Both the position numbers and the translations under genes were made by a program. The notes under the pieces were generated by a model. It was not told the DNA's origin. It saw only the letters and a program-made list of their open reading frames with translations, and ran no database searches. Source: Luteolibacter arcticus (GTDB lineage: Bacteria > Verrucomicrobiota > Verrucomicrobiia > Verrucomicrobiales > Akkermansiaceae). From it: a stretch of 64,000 bases of DNA. Shown here one piece after another: positions 10,152-17,044 of the stretch. How positions within the stretch are numbered: the first letter of the stretch is position 1; the number at the start of each line of letters is the position of its first letter. The stretch spans positions 124,001 through 188,000 of the forward strand of contig NZ_JAPDDT010000007.1 of the NCBI RefSeq assembly GCF_025950235.1, in the 5' to 3' direction.

Positions 10152-11465
10152 TCAGAGGTCGGACATCCGCCGCTTTTCCTCGTCGGGAATACTTTCCGGC
10201 GGATCGTCGCTTTCGTCTTCGGTGGGTTTCTCGGCGGGCCCTTCGGCAGAAGTTTCGCCTTCTTGTCCGGCCTTCCAGCCCTCTTCGGAGGATGATGGAT
10301 CCCAAGGTTCGCCGCGGTCTTCTTCCTCGCCGCCTTCCGGCTCGTCGCGGCCCGTCAGCAGACGCTCCATGCGTTCGCGCTCCTCGGCTTCCTCGGCGCG
10401 GCGGAGTTTCCGGGCATCCAACCACGCCAGCCAGATGCAGCCCTCGTAGAGCAGGATCATCGGTGCGGCCATCAGGCACAGCGTGAAGGCATCGGGCGTG
10501 GGGGTGATGATGGCCGCGACCACGACGATCGCCAGGATGGCGTAGGCGCGGGTGCGGCTCATGGACTCGTAACCCAGCAGGCCGATCTTCACCAGCACCA
10601 TGACCACCACCGGCAGCTCGAAGGAAAGGCCGAAGAGCAGGGTGAACTGGGTGGCGAAGGTGATGTATTCGCCGATCCGCCAATCATTCGACACGCCGAG
10701 CTTCAAGCTCCACTCGTGGAAGAACACCAGTGCCCGGGGCAGCACGAAGAAGTAGGCAAAGGCGACGCCGAAGAGGAACAGGCCGAAACCGATCGCCAGC
10801 GCCGGCCACATCACCCGCTTCTCATGCGAGTGCAGGCCAGGCAACACGAACTGCAGGATGAACATCAGCAGCAGCGGGAAGGCGACGATGATGCCGGCGA
10901 AGAATGCCAGCTTCATGGAAAGCATGAAGCCCTCGGTGGGCTTCAGCGTGGACATCATCTGGACATTGCCCCGCGGGTCGATGTCGGGGCTGGCACCCTT
11001 TTCGAGCATCACTGCCAGCGCCTGGGTCACCACCGGATCGGCCTTGCTGAATTCCAGGAAAGCGGGCCGTTTCTCGACCGGGAGCACTGCCATCGCCCGT
11101 AGCATGCGCACCATCTGCACCAGGCGCTGCGTCTTGGCGTCGAATTGTGAGAGAAGGTATTCGCCGCTCTCCGGAGAAAGCCCGATCGCGGCACGCTCAA
11201 TCTTTTTGGCCTGCTCCCACTCGTCGGGTTTGATCTCCTCGGGCAGGATACCCTTGGCGTGGGTCAGCCAGACCTGCTCGACCGGCTTCTTCAAGATCGC
11301 CATCAGGTCGTCTTGAAACGAGAAGCAGACGATCATCGAAATCAGCAATGTGATCACGATGCGCGTGACCATGACCCGCAGATCTTCGAGGTGATCCAGG
11401 AAAGGCTTTTCGTTATCCGGGTTCGCCTTGTCCCGCAGTTGGAAAACCTTCTTCAGCAAAAACAT
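10152..11465 (-). CDS. tatC: Sec-independent twin-arginine translocase subunit TatC, enlarged
   Basis: Core receptor of the Tat pathway, binding twin-arginine signal peptides in the inner membrane. The cytoplasmic N-terminal motif FLDHLEDLR matches the conserved F-x-x-HL-x-ELR. Six hydrophobic segments are visible, for example IVITLLISMIVCF (TM1), LSMKLAFFAGIIVAFPLLL (TM2) and AYAILAIVVVAAIITPTPDAF. The ATG at 11465 (MFLLKKVFQLRDK) is preferred to a TTG seven codons upstream. At 437 residues it is far longer than E. coli TatC (258): the first periplasmic loop is about 130 residues, and the C-terminus is an ~85-residue acidic tail. tatA/tatB are not nearby. Confidence 0.95.
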   Translation of the reverse strand: MFLLKKVFQLRDKANPDNEKPFLDHLEDLRVMVTRIVITLLISMIVCFSFQDDLMAILKKPVEQVWLTHAKGILPEEIKPDEWEQAKKIERAAIGLSPESGEYLLSQFDAKTQRLVQMVRMLRAMAVLPVEKRPAFLEFSKADPVVTQALAVMLEKGASPDIDPRGNVQMMSTLKPTEGFMLSMKLAFFAGIIVAFPLLLMFILQFVLPGLHSHEKRVMWPALAIGFGLFLFGVAFAYFFVLPRALVFFHEWSLKLGVSNDWRIGEYITFATQFTLLFGLSFELPVVVMVLVKIGLLGYESMSRTRAYAILAIVVVAAIITPTPDAFTLCLMAAPMILLYEGCIWLAWLDARKLRRAEEAEERERMERLLTGRDEPEGGEEEDRGEPWDPSSSEEGWKAGQEGETSAEGPAEKPTEDESDDPPESIPDEEKRRMSDL

Positions 11466-11586
11466 CGCCGGTGCGGCGGGATTCAAGGCGTGGCCCGGCC
11501 CGGTGGCAAGGGCTCATTCCCCATCGTTTGCCGGTTCCGTCATCCGGAAAGATTGCGGCTCTCCGCTGCGTCCCTGTCCAGTTCCG

Positions 11587-13329
11587 ATGAAACCCGCCAT
11601 TCTCCTCGCCCTCCTCCCGCTGGTCGCCTCGAGCGCCGAAGGCCCGTATCCCGTTGATCCTGCGTCCGCCCGCCAGGATGGCGTGCCAAAAGGGGTCACC
11701 AGCAAGCACACCTTTTCCGAAAGCAAGGTCTACCCTGGCACCGGGCGGACCTACTGGCTCCACGTCCCGGCCCAGTATGATCCGGCGAAACCGGCGTGCC
11801 TGATGGTTTTCCAAGACGGCGGCGGCTATGTGAACGAGGGCGGGGCGAACAAGGTGCCCATCGTTTTCGACAATCTCATCGCGAAAGGCGAGATGCCGGT
11901 GACCATCGGCCTGTTCGTCGATCCAGGCGTGGTGCCGGCACCGAACGGAGAGAGCCAGCCGCGTTTCAATCGCAGCTATGAGTATGATGCCTTCAGCGGG
12001 GACTACGCGCGCTTTTTGGTCGATGAGCTGATTCCGGTCGTCGCGAAGGATTATAAGATCAGTGAGAATCCCGACCACCGCGCGATCTGCGGTGCTTCTT
12101 CCGGCGGGATCGCGGCTTTCAATGTCGCGTGGCAGCGGCCGGATGCCTTCCGGCGCGTCTATTCGATGATCGGCACCTACGTCGGGCTGCGTGGCGGCGA
12201 TGAATTCGCGACGCTGGTCCGCAAGACCGAGCCGAAGCCGCTGCGCGTCTTCCTGCAGGACGGCTCGAACGACCTGAACATCTACTGCGGCGACTGGTGG
12301 ATGGAGAACCAGACCATGGAGCGCTCGCTGACTTTCTCCGGCTACGAGGTGAATCACGTCTGGGGCGAAGGCCCGCACTCGCATCAGCATGGTGGTGCGA
12401 TCATGCCCGAGGCCCTGCGCTGGCTGTGGAAGGACTTCCCGAAGCCGGTGGCGGTGAACTACGACGCCTGCCGTAGCCGCGCGAAGGAGATGCTGGTCCC
12501 GGGCGAGGAGTGGCAGCTTGTTAGCCAGGGCCATGGTTTCACCGAAGGCCCGATCCCTGCGCCGGACGGTGGCATCTTCTTTACCGATATCCCGAAGAAC
12601 ATGATCCACCGCGTAGCTCCTGACGGCAGCGTGTCGGTCTTCCTCGAAAACACCCGCGGCACCAATGGTCTCGCTTTCGGCCCCGATGGCCGCTTGTATG
12701 GCTGTCGTGCCGGGAGTGGGGAGATTGTCTCTTGGGACATCGCCACCAAGGAGGAGAAGGTCCACGCCGCCGGTATCAAGGCGAATGACCTCGTCGTCGC
12801 CAATGACGGCGTCATCTACGCGACCGAGCCGGAGAAGAAGTCCGTGTGGGTCATCCGGCCGGGCGAGGAGAAGGTGCTCGGCACCAACCGCTGCAACGGC
12901 GTCAACGGCATCACCCTCACGCCCGACCAGAGCCGCGTGGAGATCGCCGATCCGAATGGCCGCTATGTCTGGTCCGCCTGTCGCGCGAAGGATGGCTCTC
13001 TAACAAACGTCCAGCCGTACCATCATCTCCACCTTCCTCCGGCCGATCCCGATCCGCGCAGCCGTGCCGATGGCTTGAAGGTCACCCGCGATGGCTGGCT
13101 GCTGGTGGCGACCGCGATGGGCATCCAGATCTGCGACCAGCCCGGTCGCGTGAACCTGATCCTGCCACCACCTCCCGGTGCCCGTATCCCATCGAACCTC
13201 TGCTTCGCCGGCCCGGACCTGAAGACGCTCTACATCACCGCGGGCGACAAGGTCTTCAAGCGCCAGACCAAGCTCACCGGCATCAAGGCATGGGAAAAGC
13301 CGGTGATGCCGCCGAAGCCGGGGTTGTGA
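11587..13329 (+). CDS. secreted fusion of an esterase domain and an SMP-30/gluconolactonase domain
   Basis: A 580-residue protein with signal peptide MKPAILLALLPLVASSA. Residues about 40-300 form an alpha/beta-hydrolase of the Fes/feruloyl-esterase-like type: ACLMVFQDGGGYVNEGG (oxyanion region), AICGASSGGIAAFNVAW with nucleophile Ser in GASSGG, LRVFLQDGSNDLN (acid) and GPHSHQHGG (His). Residues about 310-575 form a six-bladed SMP-30/gluconolactonase-like propeller: GFTEGPIPAPDGGIFFTDI, NGLAFGPDGRLYG, GVNGITLTPDQS, PNGRYVWS, RADGLKVTRDGWLLV. Such fusions in Verrucomicrobia and Planctomycetes are linked to carbohydrate-ester and lactone processing. The substrate is unknown. Confidence 0.9.
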   Translation: MKPAILLALLPLVASSAEGPYPVDPASARQDGVPKGVTSKHTFSESKVYPGTGRTYWLHVPAQYDPAKPACLMVFQDGGGYVNEGGANKVPIVFDNLIAKGEMPVTIGLFVDPGVVPAPNGESQPRFNRSYEYDAFSGDYARFLVDELIPVVAKDYKISENPDHRAICGASSGGIAAFNVAWQRPDAFRRVYSMIGTYVGLRGGDEFATLVRKTEPKPLRVFLQDGSNDLNIYCGDWWMENQTMERSLTFSGYEVNHVWGEGPHSHQHGGAIMPEALRWLWKDFPKPVAVNYDACRSRAKEMLVPGEEWQLVSQGHGFTEGPIPAPDGGIFFTDIPKNMIHRVAPDGSVSVFLENTRGTNGLAFGPDGRLYGCRAGSGEIVSWDIATKEEKVHAAGIKANDLVVANDGVIYATEPEKKSVWVIRPGEEKVLGTNRCNGVNGITLTPDQSRVEIADPNGRYVWSACRAKDGSLTNVQPYHHLHLPPADPDPRSRADGLKVTRDGWLLVATAMGIQICDQPGRVNLILPPPPGARIPSNLCFAGPDLKTLYITAGDKVFKRQTKLTGIKAWEKPVMPPKPGL

Positions 13330-13382
13330 GGGAACAGCCCGGATGCAATTGGGAGGTGATCGCTTCCGGGTGCCTCACCTTG

Positions 13383-13748
13383 TTAGACCACTATCTGCCT
13401 TTGATCGTCGATCATGTCCTCGGGTTGGTAGATGCCGACACCGCCACGCGTATCGATGAGCAGCCAGCCAGTGTCCGGCATCAGGGCATCGTAGGCAGCT
13501 TCAATCGAATGCTCCAGAATGCCGAAGCCCCGCACCTCGGAAAATGAAAATCCGGGTTGGCTTCTTTGGACGGCGCTCAGGGTGTTGTTGGGCAGGTCCT
13601 CGCGGAAACAATCACCGACGGTGTGATAAAGGTCAGCGAGGAATCGCTTCTGACCTTTTGGCCGCTGGATGAGGTCGCAATACCTCTCGGCCTTCCGTGG
13701 ATCCAGAACGTGCCGAAGGAAATTATCGAGAGCCTCGGTCGCGTTCAT
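13383..13748 (-). CDS. hypothetical protein, small soluble
   Basis: Unrecognised 121-residue protein starting MNATEALDNFLRHVL, with no signal peptide or TM segment. The N-terminal half is helical and charged (DPRKAERYCDLIQRPKG), and the end is beta-like (DTGWLLIDTRGGVGIYQ). The stop codon lies inside GTCTAAC on the minus strand, a sequence that fits the attC R-box pattern RYYYAAC, but no matching second half is evident. It begins a group of small minus-strand genes of unknown function (see findings). Confidence 0.6.
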   Translation of the reverse strand: MNATEALDNFLRHVLDPRKAERYCDLIQRPKGQKRFLADLYHTVGDCFREDLPNNTLSAVQRSQPGFSFSEVRGFGILEHSIEAAYDALMPDTGWLLIDTRGGVGIYQPEDMIDDQRQIVV

Positions 13749-13786
13749 TTTCTAGGCGCAACGAATGAATATCGAACAACACGCCC

Positions 13787-13942
13787 TCACAACGACGGCT
13801 TCCAGTCGGAGTCCGATGTCGTGGGCTGATCGAGATTGTCGTCGGCGAAGATGATCTCGCCTTTCAGGCTGCCGAGAATGTCCACACCGGCAATTTGGCA
13901 GATGCTTTCCAGAAGTCGAGGTGGTAAGGCCGAACTCCTCAC
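13787..13942 (-). CDS. small ORF coupled to the cupin gene
   Basis: A 51-residue frame from a GTG at 13942, ending ADDNLDQPTTSDSDWKPSL. The GTG overlaps the stop codon of the upstream cupin gene (GTGA), an arrangement typical of translational coupling. The peptide contains an amphipathic-looking stretch (PRLLESICQIAGVDILG) and an acidic tail. It could also be the remaining 3' end of a longer gene whose front was replaced. No family recognised; moderate doubt that it is expressed. Confidence 0.35.
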   Translation of the reverse strand: MRSSALPPRLLESICQIAGVDILGSLKGEIIFADDNLDQPTTSDSDWKPSL

Positions 13943-14385
13943 AGCATCCGGCACGGCGTCATCCCGTTGCGGATCGACGCCCATGGTTCTTCCGTGGAGA
14001 CGTCGCATGGGTCCTCGTCCTTTGCTTCGTCGTCCGGTAGCACGGCGGGCGAGAGGATGGCGTGGAAGACGAGCGTTTCAGGGAAAGGATTATAGGTCGC
14101 ATGTACCACGCCGGCCGGGAGGTGGGCGATTTCGCCGGGGCCGAGGATGCGGTATTCATCGCCGACCCATTGCTCGGCGCGGCCTTCCACCACGTGGATG
14201 ATTTCCTCGCGGTGCGGGTGACTGTGGAAGGGATGGCAATGCATCGGCAGCATCGTGGCGCGGACCATCAGCAGCTTTTCCGCGGCGACGAGGTCGGGCC
14301 GGCAGAGCCATTCGTTGTGCGTCCACGGGTTGGTTTCGCATTTAGTTTCGCCGGCTTGGATGAAGCGCTTGGGTGACTCGATCAT
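13939..14385 (-). CDS. cupin domain protein
   Basis: A 148-residue single-domain cupin from the ATG at 14385 (MIESPKRFIQAG). Metal-ligand motif 1 is visible as HCHPFHSHPHREEIIHVVEG, and motif 2 as GPGEIAHLPAGVVHATYNP. The last 30 residues are acidic and not part of the cupin barrel. It is divergent from an AraC regulator that starts 123 bp away. AraC/cupin pairs often sense or process sugar-derived ligands, and the neighbouring esterase/SMP-30 gene would fit. Function as enzyme or ligand-binding protein is not resolved. Confidence 0.85.
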   Translation of the reverse strand: MIESPKRFIQAGETKCETNPWTHNEWLCRPDLVAAEKLLMVRATMLPMHCHPFHSHPHREEIIHVVEGRAEQWVGDEYRILGPGEIAHLPAGVVHATYNPFPETLVFHAILSPAVLPDDEAKDEDPCDVSTEEPWASIRNGMTPCRML

Positions 14386-14474
14386 ATCGGATCTGCACTT
14401 TCGGGAGGGTGGGGGAAGTCGACAAGCTCGGGTAGCACAATTTCCCCTATCGAATATCCACATTTCGTGAACTT

Positions 14475-14489
14475 GCGAACCCGGTTCGC
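14475..14489. promoter_or_regulatory. palindrome in the cupin/araC intergenic region, possible operator
   Basis: Arms GCGAAC and GTTCGC flank CCG, 20 bp upstream of the AraC-family start codon and about 90 bp from the divergent cupin start. The position suits an operator serving both promoters. No repeated half-site pair characteristic of AraC binding could be defined, so this is only a candidate. Confidence 0.35.
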
Positions 14490-14508
14490 CCGGTTAGGGT
14501 AATGCGGC

Positions 14509-15351
14509 ATGTTTGCCCCTGAAACCCAATTGAGCCGGCGTTCGGTGATTCGCGCCGACGTCAGCGATGACCGCGATTGGCTGAGCGGGAGTCCGGTGTG
14601 CGCCTTGCTGGCGCAGCACCACATCGCCCATGCAGGGATCCTGGAGGCCGAGCCGACGTTCGAGATGTCGCGGCCGGACCAGTCCGGGACCTTCATGCTC
14701 GCCTGTTTCGGCGGTAGCGGGTTGGTGAAGGCGGATGGCCAGTGGCGAAAGGTCACGGCGGGACAGGCGTGTCTGCTTCCGCCTTTCGTGACCAATGCGA
14801 TGAAGACGACCGGCCGCGAGCGATGGCGGATGTGCTGGGTTCGCTACCTTGAATCGCGGGAGTCGAATCCCATCGTATCCGCGGCCTCGCCGGTGCTCGG
14901 CGCCTATGACCCGCAGCCGCTGCTGAATGCGATCCAAGGACTGCACGCCGAGTGCACCAGCGCGAATGCCCCGGCGATGCTCCACCTGTGGACGGAGCTC
15001 ATCCATGGCTACGTGCTTCGCTTCGCCCAACCGCACCAGAGCGATGCCCGGCTGTGGAAGCTCTGGGACATGGTGGAAAAGTCGCTCGATCACGCGTGGT
15101 CGCTGGAGGAACTCGCGGCGCGCGCCTGCGTCTGCAAGGAGCACCTGCGCCGCCTCTGCCGCGATGAACTCGGCCGTAGCCCGATGCAGCACGTGACCTT
15201 TCTCCGGATGCAGACCGCGCGTCACCTGCTGTCCACCACGGATGAGAAGGTGGAGACGATCACAAGGATGGTGGGCTACTCGAACCCGCACACGTTTTCT
15301 AACACTTTCAAGAAATGGATCGGCTGGCGGCCGTCGGAGAACCGGCGGTGA
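14509..15351 (+). CDS. AraC family transcriptional regulator
   Basis: A 280-residue regulator. The N-terminal ~170 residues form an AraC ligand-binding (cupin-like) domain, with GSGLVKADGQWRKVTAGQA and ACLLPPFVTNAM typical of it. The C-terminal ~100 residues carry the two helix-turn-helix units: WSLEELAARACVCKEHLRRL and the signature VETITRMVGYSNPHTFSNTF followed by KKWIGWRPSE. It is transcribed away from the cupin gene, making that gene its likeliest target. The ligand is unknown. Confidence 0.93.
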   Translation: MFAPETQLSRRSVIRADVSDDRDWLSGSPVCALLAQHHIAHAGILEAEPTFEMSRPDQSGTFMLACFGGSGLVKADGQWRKVTAGQACLLPPFVTNAMKTTGRERWRMCWVRYLESRESNPIVSAASPVLGAYDPQPLLNAIQGLHAECTSANAPAMLHLWTELIHGYVLRFAQPHQSDARLWKLWDMVEKSLDHAWSLEELAARACVCKEHLRRLCRDELGRSPMQHVTFLRMQTARHLLSTTDEKVETITRMVGYSNPHTFSNTFKKWIGWRPSENRR

Positions 15352-15453
15352 AGTGAGGGTTCTCCGGGAGTGAATCACTGACAGCAGAACGTCTAGAAAC
15401 TTGGCGACCCTGCCCGCGCGACACGTCAATTGCAGCCGAAACGCGAGGACCGA

Positions 15454-15480
15454 GTTCGCTGAAGCGGGTGGTTAAGCCGC
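15454..15480 (-). repeat. attC-like repeat copy A, downstream of the 15485-15895 gene
   Basis: Plus-strand text GTTCGCTGAAGCG-GGT-GGTTAAGCCGC, which aligns without gaps to copies at 15911 and 16295. On the minus strand it reads as an attC-type R box (GCTTAAC) followed by an L box (CGCTTCAGCGAAC), placed 4 bp after the stop codon of a minus-strand gene, as in gene cassettes. A plausible but weak partner of the L box is near 15400. The complete attC is not demonstrated. Confidence 0.45.
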
Positions 15481-15484
15481 GTTT

Positions 15485-15895
15485 TCACGGTGTCAATCTG
15501 ACCGATGGACCTCCCGGGAACAGTTTCGATATGAGCGGATCAGGAAAGCCAAGCTCTACAAACCTCTGCATGGCCTCCTCGATCGCTGCCCTTGTTAGTG
15601 GTGCTGGTATCACTGCACATAGCTTCGGCCAAAACGGACTCCACTCGTCAACGCGAGCGTAGAGTCCAGGTTCCCGGGCCGCCCTGTCGCTGACACAGCA
15701 CTCCAGCAGCGCAGCGTCTTCACCGAGAAGACACCAGCAGTCGGCGGTCCAAACGGCGCTGTCGGTCTCATCTGCGAATAAATGAACCGGGATATACGGC
15801 CACCCTCCAGAATGATGGTGATAAACGGCTTCTGGCGCGTAAGCCGCTCTCCGCTGGAAATCCGTAACTCGACTCTTGCGACGTTTCATCACCAT
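15485..15895 (-). CDS. hypothetical protein, possible gene cassette
   Basis: Unrecognised 136-residue soluble protein. From the ATG at 15895 it begins MVMKRRKSRVTDFQRR, a basic start followed by aromatic and His-rich EAVYHHHSGGWPYIPVHLF and a Trp/Cys-rich middle (DSAVWTADCWCLLGEDAALLE). No signal peptide or TM helix. It stands alone between two attC-like repeats and has no obvious promoter, consistent with a cassette-borne gene, but this is inference. Confidence 0.6.
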   Translation of the reverse strand: MVMKRRKSRVTDFQRRAAYAPEAVYHHHSGGWPYIPVHLFADETDSAVWTADCWCLLGEDAALLECCVSDRAAREPGLYARVDEWSPFWPKLCAVIPAPLTRAAIEEAMQRFVELGFPDPLISKLFPGGPSVRLTP

Positions 15896-15910
15896 GGGCA
15901 CGTGACGCGG

Positions 15911-15938
15911 GTTCGCTGAGGCGCAAGGTTACGCCGCC
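15911..15938 (-). repeat. attC-like repeat copy B, downstream of the 15951-16229 gene
   Basis: Plus-strand text GTTCGCTGAGGCG-CAA-GGTTACGCCGCC, 13 bp past the stop codon of the minus-strand gene above it. On the minus strand the R box is GCGTAAC and the L box CGCCTCAGCGAAC. About 50 nt further on, TCGCAAGAGTCG and GTTACGG could pair with these, which would give a site of about 75 nt, but that would overlap the next gene's start. Confidence 0.45.
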
Positions 15939-15950
15939 TTCGTGTGGCCC

Positions 15951-16229
15951 TCACGATAATTTTTCCACCTCGTCTAGCATCATCAAATAATCGGGCCCGC
16001 CGCTCCACTTGCGAACGTACGGCGCCAGGAATGCCTGCCGGAAAAACGAGATGCTGAAGTAGTCGCGCCATATCTCGTGTGGCAGATTGTGGAATGCATC
16101 CGCAAGGTCCGATGCCTGCTCCCCGTGGCCGCTCGCCGCAAGCATCCGAATGTCAACGAAGGCGAGATGCAGCATGTCGCAGAGCTTTTTCTGCTGGACC
16201 TCATTTGGAGCTTTCGAGTCAGGGTGCAT
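15951..16229 (-). CDS. hypothetical protein, possible gene cassette
   Basis: Unrecognised 92-residue protein starting MHPDSKAPNEVQQKKL at an ATG, mainly helical by composition (CDMLHLAFVDIRML, SDLADAFHNLPHEIW, DYLMMLDEVEKLS). Such all-helical small proteins are common among immunity-like and cassette genes, but no specific family is recognised. Flanked by attC-like repeats B and C. Confidence 0.6.
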   Translation of the reverse strand: MHPDSKAPNEVQQKKLCDMLHLAFVDIRMLAASGHGEQASDLADAFHNLPHEIWRDYFSISFFRQAFLAPYVRKWSGGPDYLMMLDEVEKLS

Positions 16230-16294
16230 GGCGTGTGAAGCTCAGCGATGGCGGCCACGAGACGCGCCTATGTCGACTGGGACGGTCTGCCGCG

Positions 16295-16318
16295 GTTCGC
16301 AGCAGCGCGGGGTTGGGC
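16295..16318 (-). repeat. attC-like repeat copy C, downstream of the 16326-16835 gene
   Basis: Plus-strand GTTCGCAGCAGCG-CGG-GGTTGGGC, 7 bp beyond the stop codon of the minus-strand gene. The minus-strand R box GCCCAAC fits RYYYAAC exactly and is followed by CGCTGCTGCGAAC. Downstream on the minus strand, GCCGCCATCGCTGAGC could pair with CGCGGC and the L box, giving a degenerate attC of about 90 nt, but the terminal R box (GTTRRRY) is not recognisable there. Confidence 0.45.
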
Positions 16319-16325
16319 GACTCGA

Positions 16326-16835
16326 TCATATGTCGATGGGTCGCCAGTCGAAGAGAGCAGGAAGGCCGTCTCCTTGGTAGAATGCCCTGAACGCCTCGAC
16401 CACGTCGGCCAATTGAATGAGATCACGGTGTTCTCCAGGGCTGACGTAGTCGTGCTTCTTTAGTTCGATCGGTTTCGATGAGCCGCCCGGATAGCCTGCA
16501 CGATAGTGGATGTAGCCGTCGGGGGCTGTTGGGGTGAATATGCGCCATTCCAAATGGCAGCCATTGAAGCCGCGTAGCGTCTGGACGTAGGAGTAGTCTG
16601 GTGCCGCCAGGCAACAGAAGCTGTTGCCATGGCCTGGGTCCAACTCGTGGACGACTTGATTGACGAGCTGCCAAGGTGGATTGTCGCAGTGCAGTCCAGC
16701 CTCATTCTTGAGGATGAGTCCTGCGGAGGTAACCCAGGGCACCGCTTTTGGCTTTGGTAGTTCGGCAGTTTTCACGGGACGCGCCGGTGGCAGGTGCCTT
16801 TCCGGGATTTCATGAGAAGAAGGTACGAGTGCCAA
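16326..16835 (-). CDS. hypothetical protein, possible gene cassette
   Basis: Unrecognised 169-residue protein. No ATG is available in frame; the first start-type codon after an upstream stop is the TTG at 16835. The sequence is proline-rich at the N-terminus (ERHLPPARPVKTAELPKPK), then a compact domain rich in aromatic residues (PWQLVNQVVHELDPG, SFCCLAAPDYSYVQTLRG, CHLEWRIFTPTAPDGYIHY), ending with a helical ADVVEAFRAFYQGDG. The last part resembles immunity-protein-like folds in style only. The start may be wrong, or the 5' end damaged. Confidence 0.5.
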   Translation of the reverse strand: MALVPSSHEIPERHLPPARPVKTAELPKPKAVPWVTSAGLILKNEAGLHCDNPPWQLVNQVVHELDPGHGNSFCCLAAPDYSYVQTLRGFNGCHLEWRIFTPTAPDGYIHYRAGYPGGSSKPIELKKHDYVSPGEHRDLIQLADVVEAFRAFYQGDGLPALFDWRPIDI

Positions 16836-17044
16836 GGGCCCGGCGGCAAGGAAGCTTTGCGGCGGGCAATCTGTTCAAGGGAACTCATTGGCGGTTCTCC
16901 TGGATGGAAGCCGGGATTCACGCGGAGCCGGATTGGCCGCTGCGGGCCTACGGAAAACCGCTGGTGAAATCCACAATCCCGTATCGCGTTTGCTGCGCGA
17001 GCTAGAACCGGCTTTGTTCCCGTAGTAGTGGAGACGACCAACCC

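Noticed and set aside
13378-13410. GTCTAAC at the stop of the 13383-13748 gene as a fourth attC site
   Set aside because: The R-box pattern fits, but the following GGTGAGGCACC does not match the L-box of copies A-C and no second half is visible.
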